Virus record (IMG/VR): IMGVR_UViG_3300037264_002333
Location: 1 to 42,294 of that record
Strand: one strand, 5' to 3'
DNA from: a virus
Length of the DNA: 42,294 bases
Shown: positions 14,228 to 24,668 of the stretch, piece by piece
Numbering within the stretch: the first letter of the stretch is position 1
How the letters are laid out: every line of letters begins with the position of its first letter
Program-made: the position numbers and the translations under genes
Notes under the pieces: model-generated
Databases searched by the model: none
What the model was told of the DNA's origin: nothing
What the model saw: only the letters and a program-made list of their open reading frames with translations

Positions 14228-16829
14228 CATGGTCACAATCGTCATCACCGCCAAGGACTTGGCCTCGAAAGTCCTGACCAAGCTCGTGGCGAGTTTCACG
14301 GGCCTTCGCACGGCCATCAATAAGGCGTTCCAGTACGCGGCCATCGCGTTGCCGGGGCTCGTAGTGGGACTGCAAAAATTCGCCGCCGCAGGGGAAAAGG
14401 ACATCAACGTCACCCGGCGCTTCCGGGACGCCATGTCCGAAGTGGGACAGTCCGCCACTATCGTGGTGGACCGCCTCAAGGCCGCCACCCAAGGGCTCGT
14501 GGAGGAATCCGAAGTCATGCGCCTGGCCACCGTGGCCATGCGCGACGGGGGGTTGTCGCTCAGCCAGACGGCCCTCGCCATGGAATTCTTGACCAAGCAC
14601 GCCATTTCGATGGGGCAAAGCGTGCAGGAGGTGCTGGAGCCCGCGCTGACGGGATTGATTCGCGGGAACCTCCGCCCGCTGTTGGCCATCTTCCCCGACC
14701 TAGGCCGAGTCATTCAGGAGTTGGGCGAAGACGGATTCAAGGACGCCAGCCAGAAGGCTGAGATTCTGTCGATGGGACTGAGCCGGATGGCTGGCAAGCT
14801 CCCGAGCTTGTCGGCCAGCACGAAGGACGCGGCCATTGGCGCCCAACAGTTGGGGACGCGATTCCGAGACCTCTGGAACGACATGCAAGTGGCGGTGGCG
14901 CAATCTCCCGCGACCACAGCAGCGTTTACGTCCCTTGAGCAGGCGATGGTGGCGTTCAAGGACGCTATCCCCGCTGTCATGGCCACGGTCAACAAGCTCA
15001 TCGCCATCCTGGGGCCAGCGACGAATGGCCTCGTCTGGGTGATTGATAAGGCCGCCACCGGGTGGAAACTGTTTCTCGAAGCCGTGGAAGGCAGCGACAT
15101 CGGCGCGACGGCAGCGGCCACGTTGGTCGCGACCGCGAAGAATTTCGATGAAGCGAATCGCGTCATCGCACGCCGGATGGAAAGTCTTCAGGAGAAATTC
15201 AATAAGGGCAAGCTGACAGTATGGGAATTCACTGAGGCCATGGAGAAGGCCGCCCGTGAACTCCACATCTTCGATACCCCTGGCGAGCAAGCGCAACTCG
15301 CGGATGTCTTCAGGCAGTTTGTCGGTGTAGACCCGAAAGACCTGGAGCAATACACCGTCGAGCAGTTGCAGGGGATTGCGCGCCTCATCGAAGTCTTCGG
15401 GCGCGAGAACTTCGGGAAGGCGGGGCTGGCGCTCAAGTTTGACCCGCTCCGCGAGCGCGTGCGTAACGCCATCCTGGACCGGCAAGCAAAAGATCGGGCC
15501 GATGCCGCGTTGCAGGGGCGGCCCGAGAGCCGGAAGCCCAAGCCAGAGGCTGGCGCTCCAGGCGCCGTGCCGACACCTGCTGCCCCTCGGAACGCTGCCG
15601 CAGGCATTGAGGCGCTGAAGGACGAACTCGCCCTGCTGCGGGCCGAGTTTGCGCTAGGCGAAATCTCGCAGGCCGAGTTTGAGCAGGGGCTTCGCGATGT
15701 CATGTCTGTCGGGGAGGGATTGCGTCGTACGACCACGCTGTCGGCTGAAGACTTCACGAAGCTGACAGAAGTGTTCATGGAGGTAAAGGGCGAGGTGATG
15801 GGCTTTGCCGAGGCGACGGCGGAAGCCACCCAGAAGATGATTGACCAGCGGGAGGAATCCCGCCAATCCACCGTCGAGCAGGTGCTGGCGAGCATCGAAC
15901 TGCGGATGGAGAACATCGCACTCCTCAAGGAGGAAGTGGAGGCAGGGCGGGCCTCCGAGAGCGCCTTGCGGCAAGCGGCAATGCAGGCAGAGGAAGCGGG
16001 GCTCCAGGCGGAAGCGGCCTTGCGCGCCGTCCTTCCTGTCGGGGCTGAGCTTGATGCGGTACTCGCCAAGCTGGCGAAGCGCCTTCAAGAACTCCAAGGG
16101 CTCACGAAGACCTTTGGAGAGCGTCTACGGGAAGCTCTCACTGGGGAAGCGGAGGGCGAAGAAAGGTCTTTCAGTGAGAAGCTGCAAGATCAGGCTGTTT
16201 CCGCTGCCGCGACGTTTAAGGAGACCTTCGTCACGCGCTTCGAGGAAGCAAAGGAAGCCGCTCGGGAACTCCGCGTAGAACACAAGCGAACGATGGAGAG
16301 CCTCAATAAGCAGTTGAAGGCAGGGGAAATCTCCCTGGAGCAGTACCGCGAAGCCTCGGCCAAGGCGATGGGCGAATTCCAGGAGGCATCGAAAGCCGCA
16401 GGTGGCGCGTTCAAACAGGCGATGATGGGCGCCTTGGCGGAAGTGGCCGCAGGGTTTGGTCGCTTTTTCCTGGCTCAGGCGATAGCGGAAGTGGCCAAAG
16501 CGATTGCGAATCCTCTCAAGGCCGGGCCGCACTTGGCCGCCGCCGCAGGCTACACGGCTGCCGCGCTGGCGATGTTCGCGGTGGCTGGGGCGATGAAGAC
16601 AGCGGCGGGCGGGCGCAGTGCCGGGGGCGGTGGAAGCGGCGGGGCAGCGGACACCGCCGATACCGCACGCTTGGGCGAGGAGAAAGACGCCATCCTCATC
16701 ATCGAAGGCGGGTTCATCAATGTGAACGACCCGCGTCAGGCCGATCAATTGGCGAATGCGCTGTCGCAACTCTCGGGACGCCGGGTGACGACGATTGTCC
16801 GAGCCCCTTCATGGGGAGGGGTGCGGTAA
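14214..16829 (+). CDS. Tape measure protein, 871 aa
   Basis: Sets tail length and lies inside the tail tube. Features seen: N-terminal amphipathic/hydrophobic region (AIALPGLVVG near residue 45), long helical stretches, extended coiled coil between about residues 450 and 720 (Glu/Lys/Ala-rich), a Pro/Ala linker near 445, and a hydrophobic Ala-rich block at about 740-810 (AAAAGYTAAALAMFAVAGAMK) followed by a Gly-rich segment. Using the usual 0.15 nm per residue gives a tail near 130 nm. Position directly after the frameshifted chaperones confirms the call. Confidence 0.9.
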   Translation: MALTSMVTIVITAKDLASKVLTKLVASFTGLRTAINKAFQYAAIALPGLVVGLQKFAAAGEKDINVTRRFRDAMSEVGQSATIVVDRLKAATQGLVEESEVMRLATVAMRDGGLSLSQTALAMEFLTKHAISMGQSVQEVLEPALTGLIRGNLRPLLAIFPDLGRVIQELGEDGFKDASQKAEILSMGLSRMAGKLPSLSASTKDAAIGAQQLGTRFRDLWNDMQVAVAQSPATTAAFTSLEQAMVAFKDAIPAVMATVNKLIAILGPATNGLVWVIDKAATGWKLFLEAVEGSDIGATAAATLVATAKNFDEANRVIARRMESLQEKFNKGKLTVWEFTEAMEKAARELHIFDTPGEQAQLADVFRQFVGVDPKDLEQYTVEQLQGIARLIEVFGRENFGKAGLALKFDPLRERVRNAILDRQAKDRADAALQGRPESRKPKPEAGAPGAVPTPAAPRNAAAGIEALKDELALLRAEFALGEISQAEFEQGLRDVMSVGEGLRRTTTLSAEDFTKLTEVFMEVKGEVMGFAEATAEATQKMIDQREESRQSTVEQVLASIELRMENIALLKEEVEAGRASESALRQAAMQAEEAGLQAEAALRAVLPVGAELDAVLAKLAKRLQELQGLTKTFGERLREALTGEAEGEERSFSEKLQDQAVSAAATFKETFVTRFEEAKEAARELRVEHKRTMESLNKQLKAGEISLEQYREASAKAMGEFQEASKAAGGAFKQAMMGALAEVAAGFGRFFLAQAIAEVAKAIANPLKAGPHLAAAAGYTAAALAMFAVAGAMKTAAGGRSAGGGGSGGAADTADTARLGEEKDAILIIEGGFINVNDPRQADQLANALSQLSGRRVTTIVRAPSWGGVR

Positions 16830-18557
16830 ATGCACAGCGCCATTCACTGGGGGGCAGCGTTCGAGAACATCCTCCACATCGGCATCCTCGATAATGTCGT
16901 CACCACGCGACGCCCGCAGGGGAACTACGAACGGGCGTATTCCGTGGGGGGGGCGGAAGACGCCTGGCTCGTGGCCTTCGACTACGAATTGGCTGGAGAC
17001 CTCCGCTGGATTCCGAAGGGGGCGAGCGTCACGAATCCCGACGACGCCACAGGATGGGCCGAACCCACGGGGGTCCTCGCCTTTGTGGACTGGGCGCGTG
17101 GGGGCACGAACACCTTTCGCTTCGTGCCCGATGCCGACAACCCCAATTTCTACGTGGCTAGCTACCTCGTGGACCCTTTCGAGCATCCCGCGCCCACACT
17201 GGAGCCGGTCGATCAATCACTTAAGCTCGGCATCCGTATCCGAAACGCGACCGTCGATTATGGAGAGGTGTGGCGGGGGGTGATGTTCGAGTACCTGCCG
17301 GGCAAGAGCCTGACCGACCCCGTGACGGCAACGTTCTCACGTGGCAGCGCAGCGCATTCGCTCGCGAGCCGGAGAACGCAACCGAAACTCAAGAACCAGA
17401 GCACGCTGCGCGATGCCCACTTCGAGGGCACGCTGCGGACCACGCTCATTGAGGGGACGCGCACGAACGAGTATTCCAACCCTCGTGCGTTCGACAATGC
17501 CGCGTGGGTCAAAACGAATTGTACGATCAGTGTGAATGCGGGCGCTGGCCCAGACGGGCTCGTAACGGCGGACCACTTCGTGGAGAGCACGGATGGGAGC
17601 GACCTCGCACACGGCATCGCCCAGACGTTGCCCGCGTTGACGAATGGCGCGACGCAGGCTGTCTCGTTCGTTGTTCGGGCGGGGACGCGGAGTTGGTGTC
17701 TCATCCAGGCGCGGACCAAGGCCAACAATTTCCCCACGGCTTCCTTTGACCTTGTGAATGGCGTGCTCGGGACGGTGACGGGTGGTGGCAGTCCGGTCGC
17801 GCACATTGAAGGCCCCTGGTGGCAGGATGTCACCACCACAGGGCCAGTCGCGTACTACCGCTGCACCTTGTTGTGGAACGCCGAGTCTGGCGGGACGACG
17901 CCTGCGGTCTCGTTCTACTCGGCCATCGCCAACGATGACCCGACCTATACTGGGAACGGCTCTCATTCGCTGGGGCTGTTCCATGCGCAATTCGAGAAAG
18001 ATGTGGCGTACGAGACCAGCATCATCCCTTCGAGCCCGCGCAGCGGGGATGTCTTGAATTGGCCGTATGCCTTTCGCCCGCAAGCCATGTTCGTCTACTA
18101 CAAGGGCGTATGGAAGGCAGGCGCGGCAGACTATGTGCGCCTGATGAACATTGGTCAGTTTTCCGGTGCCGGGCATGCCCGCGTCACGATCTATGGGAGT
18201 GCTGGTGGGTTTGTCTCATTCGCCCTCACGCTCAATCAAAACGGAGTGAACGTCAGTGTGTCCGCGAGCGTGACGATGCCTGCCTTCGGAGATGTCATCG
18301 AACTGCTCGGATACATCCAGCCCGATGGGAAAGTGCAGATCATCAAGTCTACGAACGGCGGGGCCGAAGTCGCAGGCACGCTCAGCGGCGCCATTGGACA
18401 ACCCTTCCCCTCGACCTTCCTCCGGCCTACGCTCGATGTGGGCGGCGAAGGGGGGAGCCCGCTTGATACTGCCGTTGCCTGTGCGCATCTGAAAGCCGGT
18501 CCCTACGTCTATGCGGGCCGCACGATGAACACGATTGCGAAGGCGAGGGTCGCCTAA
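16830..18557 (+). CDS. Distal-tail/receptor-type protein, paralog A, 575 aa
   Basis: Starts directly after the tape measure stop. The N-terminal 140 residues (VAFDYELAGDLRWIPKGAS is the most conserved stretch) form a module shared with the next gene, in the distal-tail position. The middle has the pattern FSRGSAAHS then LRTTLIEGTRTNEYSNP, typical of phage fibre-like proteins where a TxRxS-A strand and LiEgxRTN precede a beta-sandwich (LamG/concanavalin-like) carbohydrate-binding domain. A second beta-sandwich seems to lie at about 400-560. It probably sits at the tail tip and contacts the cell surface. No enzymatic motif is seen. Confidence 0.7.
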   Translation: MHSAIHWGAAFENILHIGILDNVVTTRRPQGNYERAYSVGGAEDAWLVAFDYELAGDLRWIPKGASVTNPDDATGWAEPTGVLAFVDWARGGTNTFRFVPDADNPNFYVASYLVDPFEHPAPTLEPVDQSLKLGIRIRNATVDYGEVWRGVMFEYLPGKSLTDPVTATFSRGSAAHSLASRRTQPKLKNQSTLRDAHFEGTLRTTLIEGTRTNEYSNPRAFDNAAWVKTNCTISVNAGAGPDGLVTADHFVESTDGSDLAHGIAQTLPALTNGATQAVSFVVRAGTRSWCLIQARTKANNFPTASFDLVNGVLGTVTGGGSPVAHIEGPWWQDVTTTGPVAYYRCTLLWNAESGGTTPAVSFYSAIANDDPTYTGNGSHSLGLFHAQFEKDVAYETSIIPSSPRSGDVLNWPYAFRPQAMFVYYKGVWKAGAADYVRLMNIGQFSGAGHARVTIYGSAGGFVSFALTLNQNGVNVSVSASVTMPAFGDVIELLGYIQPDGKVQIIKSTNGGAEVAGTLSGAIGQPFPSTFLRPTLDVGGEGGSPLDTAVACAHLKAGPYVYAGRTMNTIAKARVA

Positions 18558-20255
18558 ATGCCTAGTGCTATCTGTTGGGGACCCACCTTCGATACCATGC
18601 TCTACATCGGCGTCTTCGACAATGTGACGACACATCGCCGGGCGCGGCCTGGCGGCGAGCGGGTACGTGGTCTCACTGGGGGAGAAGACACCTGGCTTGT
18701 CGGCTTCGACTACGAACTCGCCGGAGACCTCCGCTGGATTCCAAAGGGGGCGAGTGTCACGTCACCGTGGAATGCCACGGGGTGGAGCGGTCCCACGGGC
18801 GTGCAGGCGTTCTTGGATTGGGCGCGTGGGGCGAATGCCTTCCGGTTTCTCCCTGACGCAAGTGTGCCGGACTTCTATGTCACGAGCTATCTCATGGAGG
18901 CCAACGAGGAGCCGCGCCATGAATCGTCCGACCTCGCCTTCCAGATCACCATGCGCATTCGCAACACCACGGTGGATTATGGGCTCGCCTGGCGCGGACT
19001 CATGTTCGAGTACGCTCCAGGGCTCAGTCTGACGGACCCTGCGATAGCAGACTACACGCGGGCCACCACTGGCACGTTCCGCAAGAATCCTGTAGACCTC
19101 CCCAGTACGGCCTTGGGGGCCAGCGCTGCTTCCGGCGTCTTGCGCGACCGTCACTACATCGGGGGGAGTAAGACGACGCTCCTGGAGGCATCCCGCATTC
19201 AACTCGTGACCGACCCTGTGAACATGGGGAGTGGCAACTGGTCAGCAATCAACACGCCGACACGGACGGGCGGCCAGACAGACCCATTCGGTGGGACCGA
19301 GGCATGGGACATCACAGACAACGACGCCGGGCTCTCAGAGGGATACGGGGGTGCTATCACGGCACTCTCTGGTAGTGACGGCGTGCGCAGCCTGGCCGTC
19401 TTTATGCGTCCCGTGACCTTCAATATCGAAGGGTCTTTTGCTCTCCGCGATAATGTGGCCGTCATCAATCGTCTACTCATCAACGCGGAGTGGGCCAGCC
19501 TCGACGCGATACCTGTCGTGACGGTCTCGAATGGCACGCTGCTCCATCAAGAGTACTACGGGGACGGATGGTGGCTGTTCATTTGCCAAACGACAAGCTG
19601 CACCATAGCTAACTCGCACACGGTTCATTGCCGCATTGGGGCCAACGTGGCGTCCGACCAAGGCACGATACGCTTCTACATGGCCAACCTCTGGAACGTC
19701 GCGGTCCCAGGGAGCCCGCAGGGTGCGGCGCTCGGCACAAGGAACGCTGATTCACTTGGCTACCCGTTCGCGTTCAAGCCGCAGCCGATGTTCCTGTACC
19801 TCAAGTTTGTTGAGCTAGGGACGCTCCTGGATGCTGTGGCTATACAGGGTGGCTATTGCGAGATCGGCTCCACGTCGGAGGCCGCGCCGACGCTGCGGAT
19901 GTTCTGCGGCACGGCGTTCAACTATCAGCTAGACCACTTCAACGGGAGCGGGTCAAATGTTGCCACGTCCACCGGGGGGTACGCGGCGGCGGCATACGGG
20001 AAGCTCGTCGAATGGCTGTGCTTGTTGAAGTCCGATGGGTCTGTGCAATTTCACATCGAGGTGAACGGGGTCCCGGCCTCCACGGGCGGTAGTGCAGGGC
20101 TCCAGTTCGCCAATGCCTGGAGCGCGCCCACCCTCATCCACATCGGACGCCGAGGCACGGCGATTGGACTCGCGGGCTTCCAGGACCTGAAAGTCGGTCC
20201 CTATATTTTCAACGGGCGCACGATTGATTCCCTGGCGAAAGCACGGGCCATATGA
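18558..20255 (+). CDS. Distal-tail/receptor-type protein, paralog B, 565 aa
   Basis: ATG 18558 abuts the preceding stop. It is collinear with paralog A: SAICWGPTFDTMLYIGVFDN and FDYELAGDLRWIPKGASVT near the start, LRDRHYIGGSKTTLLEASR in the middle, YPFAFKPQPMFLYLK at about 400, and LKVGPYIFNGRTIDSLAKAR at the end each have counterparts in paralog A. The region between about residues 230 and 390 differs most. This indicates a tandem duplication followed by divergence of the exposed part, as expected for alternative or paired receptor-binding modules. Confidence 0.7.
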   Translation: MPSAICWGPTFDTMLYIGVFDNVTTHRRARPGGERVRGLTGGEDTWLVGFDYELAGDLRWIPKGASVTSPWNATGWSGPTGVQAFLDWARGANAFRFLPDASVPDFYVTSYLMEANEEPRHESSDLAFQITMRIRNTTVDYGLAWRGLMFEYAPGLSLTDPAIADYTRATTGTFRKNPVDLPSTALGASAASGVLRDRHYIGGSKTTLLEASRIQLVTDPVNMGSGNWSAINTPTRTGGQTDPFGGTEAWDITDNDAGLSEGYGGAITALSGSDGVRSLAVFMRPVTFNIEGSFALRDNVAVINRLLINAEWASLDAIPVVTVSNGTLLHQEYYGDGWWLFICQTTSCTIANSHTVHCRIGANVASDQGTIRFYMANLWNVAVPGSPQGAALGTRNADSLGYPFAFKPQPMFLYLKFVELGTLLDAVAIQGGYCEIGSTSEAAPTLRMFCGTAFNYQLDHFNGSGSNVATSTGGYAAAAYGKLVEWLCLLKSDGSVQFHIEVNGVPASTGGSAGLQFANAWSAPTLIHIGRRGTAIGLAGFQDLKVGPYIFNGRTIDSLAKARAI

Positions 20256-23113
20256 GCACAGTCGGGTACAGGCTGGAAGTCCGCCAACGGCGGTCCGTGG
20301 ACCCGACAGAAACCTCGGTCCTGACGCCGGACTTTGGCAGTGAAGTCTTCCGCGTGACCACCCTGGCCAATGTCTCGGGCTGGAAACCCTACATGGGGCT
20401 CCCCACGGGACGCCGGGGACGCATCGACATCATGTCCCGCACGACAGACACGGGGTCTCTGGAAATCCCGCTACAAGACCAAGACCTCTGGGTTACGGGC
20501 TTTATCGGAGACCAGCACGGACGCTTCATTCATACGAACGCCCTGGCTGTGGTGGAAGAAACTCGCGACGGGGGCGTCACCTGGGTGCCGTACTATCGCG
20601 GGCGCGTTATCTCTCTGTCTCGCGCTGGCCGCACAGGCTACACCATGGTCCTGCGAGACCTGGCGGACGACTTCCAGGCGGGACTGCTCTTTCCGCAGAA
20701 ACCCTCTGCCGTGGTGTATGGGACTGGCTCGGGGAAGTACGCACAGATGTTGTCGCAAGCTCCCTGGGGGCTCGCCTTCCCCTACGGGGCCATCACGACA
20801 TCCTATCGGATAGACGGGACCATCGTGGCCGTCACCTTGCCGACGACGCCGCCCACGGATGTGGCCGTCATCGAACTGGCGGACACGACCCACATGGTGC
20901 CGAAGGCGCTCGCAGACGCGCTCGCAGAGCACGGGGCCAGCGGCATCCCCGACACCGCAGGCGATGTCCAGTGGGGCGCCACGAGTCAGCAGGTGCGGGC
21001 GATAGTCAAGCGGACCGATACACAGGCGGAAGGGGAGTTTTATGTGGGGGCACAGTGGGCGTGGGTGGATAGTGGGTCGGGCGCCCGCCCTCTCTTGTAT
21101 TCGCTCACGATCAAACTCCTGGATTACCCGAAGGGCATTGCCACGGGCACGCCGCTGGTCAACAACGGGGCGGGGTATGGCATCGGGACCTTCACGATCA
21201 ACACGGATGGCTGGACTGTTAGCCAGACAGGGATTGTCAAAATCGGGGATGTCTTCTATTTCGACAATCATCCAGACCGCTATGTCGTCAGTGCGGACGC
21301 GAACTCCAACGGGAGTGGACAAGCCACTATCTCGTTTTACACCCGGCGCAAAGGAGTGAACGCGGGCCTGCAAGTCGCCATCGCAGACAACCAGGTTCTT
21401 ACGGTTATCAAGTCTCCTGGATTCATGGCGCTACCGCCCACGAGCACGGCAGTGACGGTCACGTTGTATGTCGATGGCCCAGTGCAGAAAAACAACCCCA
21501 TCATCATCAATGACGTGCATCCGGCGCAGTACATGAAGGATATCGCGCTTGGGTATTTCGGCCCGTTGTGGCGCGAGGGCGAATTCCTGCCGCCTGGCGT
21601 GTCGTATGGCGACCCCATGTCACCCGTTGCTATCGACACCACGGCGTTCACCAATCTCATTGCCGACACCACGTTTCCCTCGTACCGCGTCATTCACACG
21701 GAACGCCCGAATCGTGCCGCCGAGTTTGAGATTGTCGGGCAGGAAGTCGGCATCGCCTACTACTTCAATGAAGCAGGCGTCCTCGTGCCCGTGGATGTAC
21801 GCTTCCCGACCTCGTTGGCGGGTGTGGGGTCCATCACGGACGCCGATATGGACATGGATACGCCGCCTGAATGGTATCACGATGTCGCAGCGGGCATCTC
21901 GTGGGGGCAGGGGAGCTACGTCCTGGAAGCGGCGGCGCTGGCGTCCTGGGAGCGGGGACATCCGAAGACTGGCACCTTCCCCAATCTCGAAGAAGATATC
22001 GTCACGCATCACGAACTACCCGTCATCGTGCTGGGGATGGGCGACCCGTCGATAGGGGACGCGCATGTGGCCCTCCAGGGGCGGGGTATCCGAGCGATGG
22101 TCGGGGAGAACATTGTGCGGGGGGCGACAGCCGGGGCGACACTCAGTCGGGCCGAATGGGCGTATCAAATGGTGGAAACCAACCTCCTCGACTTCGCGTC
22201 CACGTACGGGAATGGTCCCACGATTATCACGATCACGTGTCGGCGGACCGCCAACGTCGCAGCCATTCAACCTGGCATGCTCAAGACTGTGACGATTCCC
22301 GGCAATCCCGACCCCCTTACCAAAACGCTGTCTGGCACTCGTGTCGTCCGCGTGGTGGAAGTCCGCGATATCAATCTCGGAAGGCGGCAAATCGTCGCGC
22401 TCGATTTGGGGCAAGACCAGACAGCCGCCGTGCCGACGATTGGCACGCCAGTAACCTGGGCGTCAGACACACGGAACGCCATCCAAGTCGCGCTCACACT
22501 GAACGGGGCGGCGCAGCCTGCGGAGATTCAGTATGCTGTCACAGCGACTTCTGTCGGCACCGTGCCAGCCGAGACAGACCCGATTTGGAGTATGGCGCCG
22601 ATTCGGTCGCGGTCGCGGGGGCATCTCCTCTCCTTTGATTCCATGACACTTGTCATCTATCCGGTGCCCTCAGGGAAGCGCATTTGGGTGCGGGCGCGTT
22701 CTGTCCCCGCGTTGAGTGGCCAAGTCACCAGGCAACTGCCGAGCGCGTGGGTCACCCCGAGTGGCACCAAGCACGTAGACACCACGGCCATCACGGCGCC
22801 TACCTCGTTGGTGGAGGGCACGGATGGCGGGCGCTTCGTGGAGTTGACGTTCCTGTACGGGGACGTGAGCCGGTACACCCGCGTGTATCTTGTAACGCCC
22901 GCCGCAGACCCCTTGGAACCTGTCATGCTGTTGCGACCAGGGCAGAAGCGTTTCACCGTGTATGGCCTTTCGTTGAGCACGGAGTACAAAGCCGAAGTCC
23001 GACATATCGACGACTTTGGCGGTGAGTCGGCGGGGGCGAATGTCACATTTACGACTGCCGCCGGGACGCCGACAGCCCCCAATCCGGCGACCGTCCCGCC
23101 CAGGGTGCTCTAA
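20252..23113 (+). CDS. Tail hub/tip protein with FN3-like C-terminus, 953 aa
   Basis: ATG 20252 overlaps the preceding TGA. The first about 130 residues form a beta-rich module (GRIDIMSRTTDTGSLEIPL) and the long central part is beta-rich with Gly/Thr-rich loops, consistent with a tail hub or central tip protein. Residues about 790-940 look like fibronectin type III repeats (TAPTSLVEG...VELTFLYGDVSRYTRVYLV, then KRFTVYGLSLSTEYKAEVRHID). FN3 modules are common in hub/host-specificity proteins. No lysozyme or peptidase motif is seen. The stop shares a base with the next start (TAATG). Confidence 0.68.
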   Translation: MSTVGYRLEVRQRRSVDPTETSVLTPDFGSEVFRVTTLANVSGWKPYMGLPTGRRGRIDIMSRTTDTGSLEIPLQDQDLWVTGFIGDQHGRFIHTNALAVVEETRDGGVTWVPYYRGRVISLSRAGRTGYTMVLRDLADDFQAGLLFPQKPSAVVYGTGSGKYAQMLSQAPWGLAFPYGAITTSYRIDGTIVAVTLPTTPPTDVAVIELADTTHMVPKALADALAEHGASGIPDTAGDVQWGATSQQVRAIVKRTDTQAEGEFYVGAQWAWVDSGSGARPLLYSLTIKLLDYPKGIATGTPLVNNGAGYGIGTFTINTDGWTVSQTGIVKIGDVFYFDNHPDRYVVSADANSNGSGQATISFYTRRKGVNAGLQVAIADNQVLTVIKSPGFMALPPTSTAVTVTLYVDGPVQKNNPIIINDVHPAQYMKDIALGYFGPLWREGEFLPPGVSYGDPMSPVAIDTTAFTNLIADTTFPSYRVIHTERPNRAAEFEIVGQEVGIAYYFNEAGVLVPVDVRFPTSLAGVGSITDADMDMDTPPEWYHDVAAGISWGQGSYVLEAAALASWERGHPKTGTFPNLEEDIVTHHELPVIVLGMGDPSIGDAHVALQGRGIRAMVGENIVRGATAGATLSRAEWAYQMVETNLLDFASTYGNGPTIITITCRRTANVAAIQPGMLKTVTIPGNPDPLTKTLSGTRVVRVVEVRDINLGRRQIVALDLGQDQTAAVPTIGTPVTWASDTRNAIQVALTLNGAAQPAEIQYAVTATSVGTVPAETDPIWSMAPIRSRSRGHLLSFDSMTLVIYPVPSGKRIWVRARSVPALSGQVTRQLPSAWVTPSGTKHVDTTAITAPTSLVEGTDGGRFVELTFLYGDVSRYTRVYLVTPAADPLEPVMLLRPGQKRFTVYGLSLSTEYKAEVRHIDDFGGESAGANVTFTTAAGTPTAPNPATVPPRVL

Positions 23114-24408
23114 TGGCCCTTCCGAATACCTATCCCAAAGAACAAGTCCCGGCCCCAGGGCAGGCGGCGGGGCTGTCTGTCTCCATCGTGCCTGGGGACA
23201 CCACGTTCCAGATTGAGCTTCAGCGCACCGTCGATGATGGGGCCGGGGCACCCAACGCCGGGGTCGCGGAAGTCGTGGCGCAGTTGCCTCCGGCGCCGCT
23301 GACGGGGATAGTCTTCACTGAAGACCTCCCGATGGACAACGTACTGCGCTTCTATCGGTACAGGCATATCCGCCTGGGGTACACGGCGGGGGCGTGGTCC
23401 TCGTGGTCGAACGGCAAGGTGCCTGGCATCGTCACTATCCCGGCGCAACGCGCCGCTGAGCCCCGCCCCACCAATACGCATCCGGCCGGTGGCACGATAC
23501 CGGGCGGGAATCCACGGGGGTACGAATTCGGGGATGGGATGTTTGCGGTGAAAGCCGTGAACAATATCGGCTCCTTTATGCCAGCGGACATCCGGCAGTC
23601 CGATGGCGTGGTGCAGCGGGTGATTGCGAAAGGGTACATCACCGGGCAAGGCCGTCATGCGGACGCGGTGAGTTTTGCGGCCAATTTCCAGAATGTGCCG
23701 TTCGTGCTGGTGCATGGAGGGCTCCTGACTGAGCCCCGCGCCAAGTGGGGCACGATGGCGGCGACGGACGCAGGCACAGGGTCCACGGCCTTCGATACCG
23801 CGAAGCCGATATACGAGAACATGTCGGCCCTGAATGTCACGGTCTCGGGATTCACGATTCGCGCCACGTTGCGCCAGAAGTCTGGGACGACAGCGCGGGA
23901 AGACAACTTTCCGTCCGCGAATGTGTTGGACGCTGAAGGGGAGACCACAGAGGCGAACCTGGCGAATGCACCGTCTGCGACTGACCTCTACACGGCCCAC
24001 TTCACCGTCACAATCTCAGTGGACAGTGAGCCGGGCGCCGGGAAGCCGTGCAAGTCTGGGACCGTCACAGTTGCCGTTGACACGAACGACGGTGGTGGGT
24101 GGGTCGAGCGCGCCACCGAGGAGTACTTTGCGGAGTGGTGTCCGGGCGGCGGCTCGTCGCCGGTCACGTGGTCGCACGAGATTATCGGCTGCATCGTGAG
24201 CGGGATGGGTACAAACGATGACCTTCGCATTCGCATCAAGGATGTCGTTACCACAGCGGGCGTCACATTCACGGCACACGGGTTCAACCTCCCGACCGAT
24301 GTTGACCCTTCGGCGGGGGTCACGTACAACACGGCCTCGGATAACTTTGCTTCGAAGACGCCGGACACGGAAGACCGTGTAACCTGGGAGGCGCTCGCTG
24401 TCGCATGA
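23113..24408 (+). CDS. Tail-tip or fibre protein, 431 aa
   Basis: Begins MALPNTYPKEQVPAPG, with an FN3-like first 110 residues (FYRYRHIRLGYTAGAWSSWS is close to the YRVR-- --GwS-wS pattern). A middle segment FQNVPFVLVHGG resembles the H-type lectin/fibre pattern, and the remaining part is beta-rich with paired cysteines (GKPCKSG, AEWCPGG, IIGCIVSG). It is last in the tail group, the usual place for a receptor-binding component. The overlap with the hub gene suggests co-assembly. Exact role unknown. Confidence 0.6.
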   Translation: MALPNTYPKEQVPAPGQAAGLSVSIVPGDTTFQIELQRTVDDGAGAPNAGVAEVVAQLPPAPLTGIVFTEDLPMDNVLRFYRYRHIRLGYTAGAWSSWSNGKVPGIVTIPAQRAAEPRPTNTHPAGGTIPGGNPRGYEFGDGMFAVKAVNNIGSFMPADIRQSDGVVQRVIAKGYITGQGRHADAVSFAANFQNVPFVLVHGGLLTEPRAKWGTMAATDAGTGSTAFDTAKPIYENMSALNVTVSGFTIRATLRQKSGTTAREDNFPSANVLDAEGETTEANLANAPSATDLYTAHFTVTISVDSEPGAGKPCKSGTVTVAVDTNDGGGWVERATEEYFAEWCPGGGSSPVTWSHEIIGCIVSGMGTNDDLRIRIKDVVTTAGVTFTAHGFNLPTDVDPSAGVTYNTASDNFASKTPDTEDRVTWEALAVA

Positions 24409-24668
24409 CCTGGAAACCGCAAACCTTACGTGACCGTTCCGCCGCGCACAGCGGGAATGAGAAAACGCGGTGCCGCTGTGGACGCACGACGCAGGCCGAT
24501 ATGATGGTCTACATCCCTCCGGCCCTTCAGGCGAGTCTTCAGGTGCCGCCCTATCTCTGCGACGGGTGTCGCGAGCGGTATGTGCGCGACGGGCGTCTGA
24601 CGAAACGCGCCTGGCTCGAAGCTGTCGGGGCGCCTGCGGACGTGCTAGATCGCCACGGAGCCCCCTAG
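24405..24668 (+). CDS. Zinc-ribbon protein, 87 aa
   Basis: ATG 24405 overlaps the previous TGA. CRCG near residue 23 and CDGC near residue 52 form a four-cysteine zinc ribbon; the C-terminal part is a charged helix (YVRDGRLTKRAWLEAVG). It lies between the tail and lysis groups. Function unknown; a nucleic-acid or protein adaptor role would fit the fold. Confidence 0.6.
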   Translation: MTWKPQTLRDRSAAHSGNEKTRCRCGRTTQADMMVYIPPALQASLQVPPYLCDGCRERYVRDGRLTKRAWLEAVGAPADVLDRHGAP

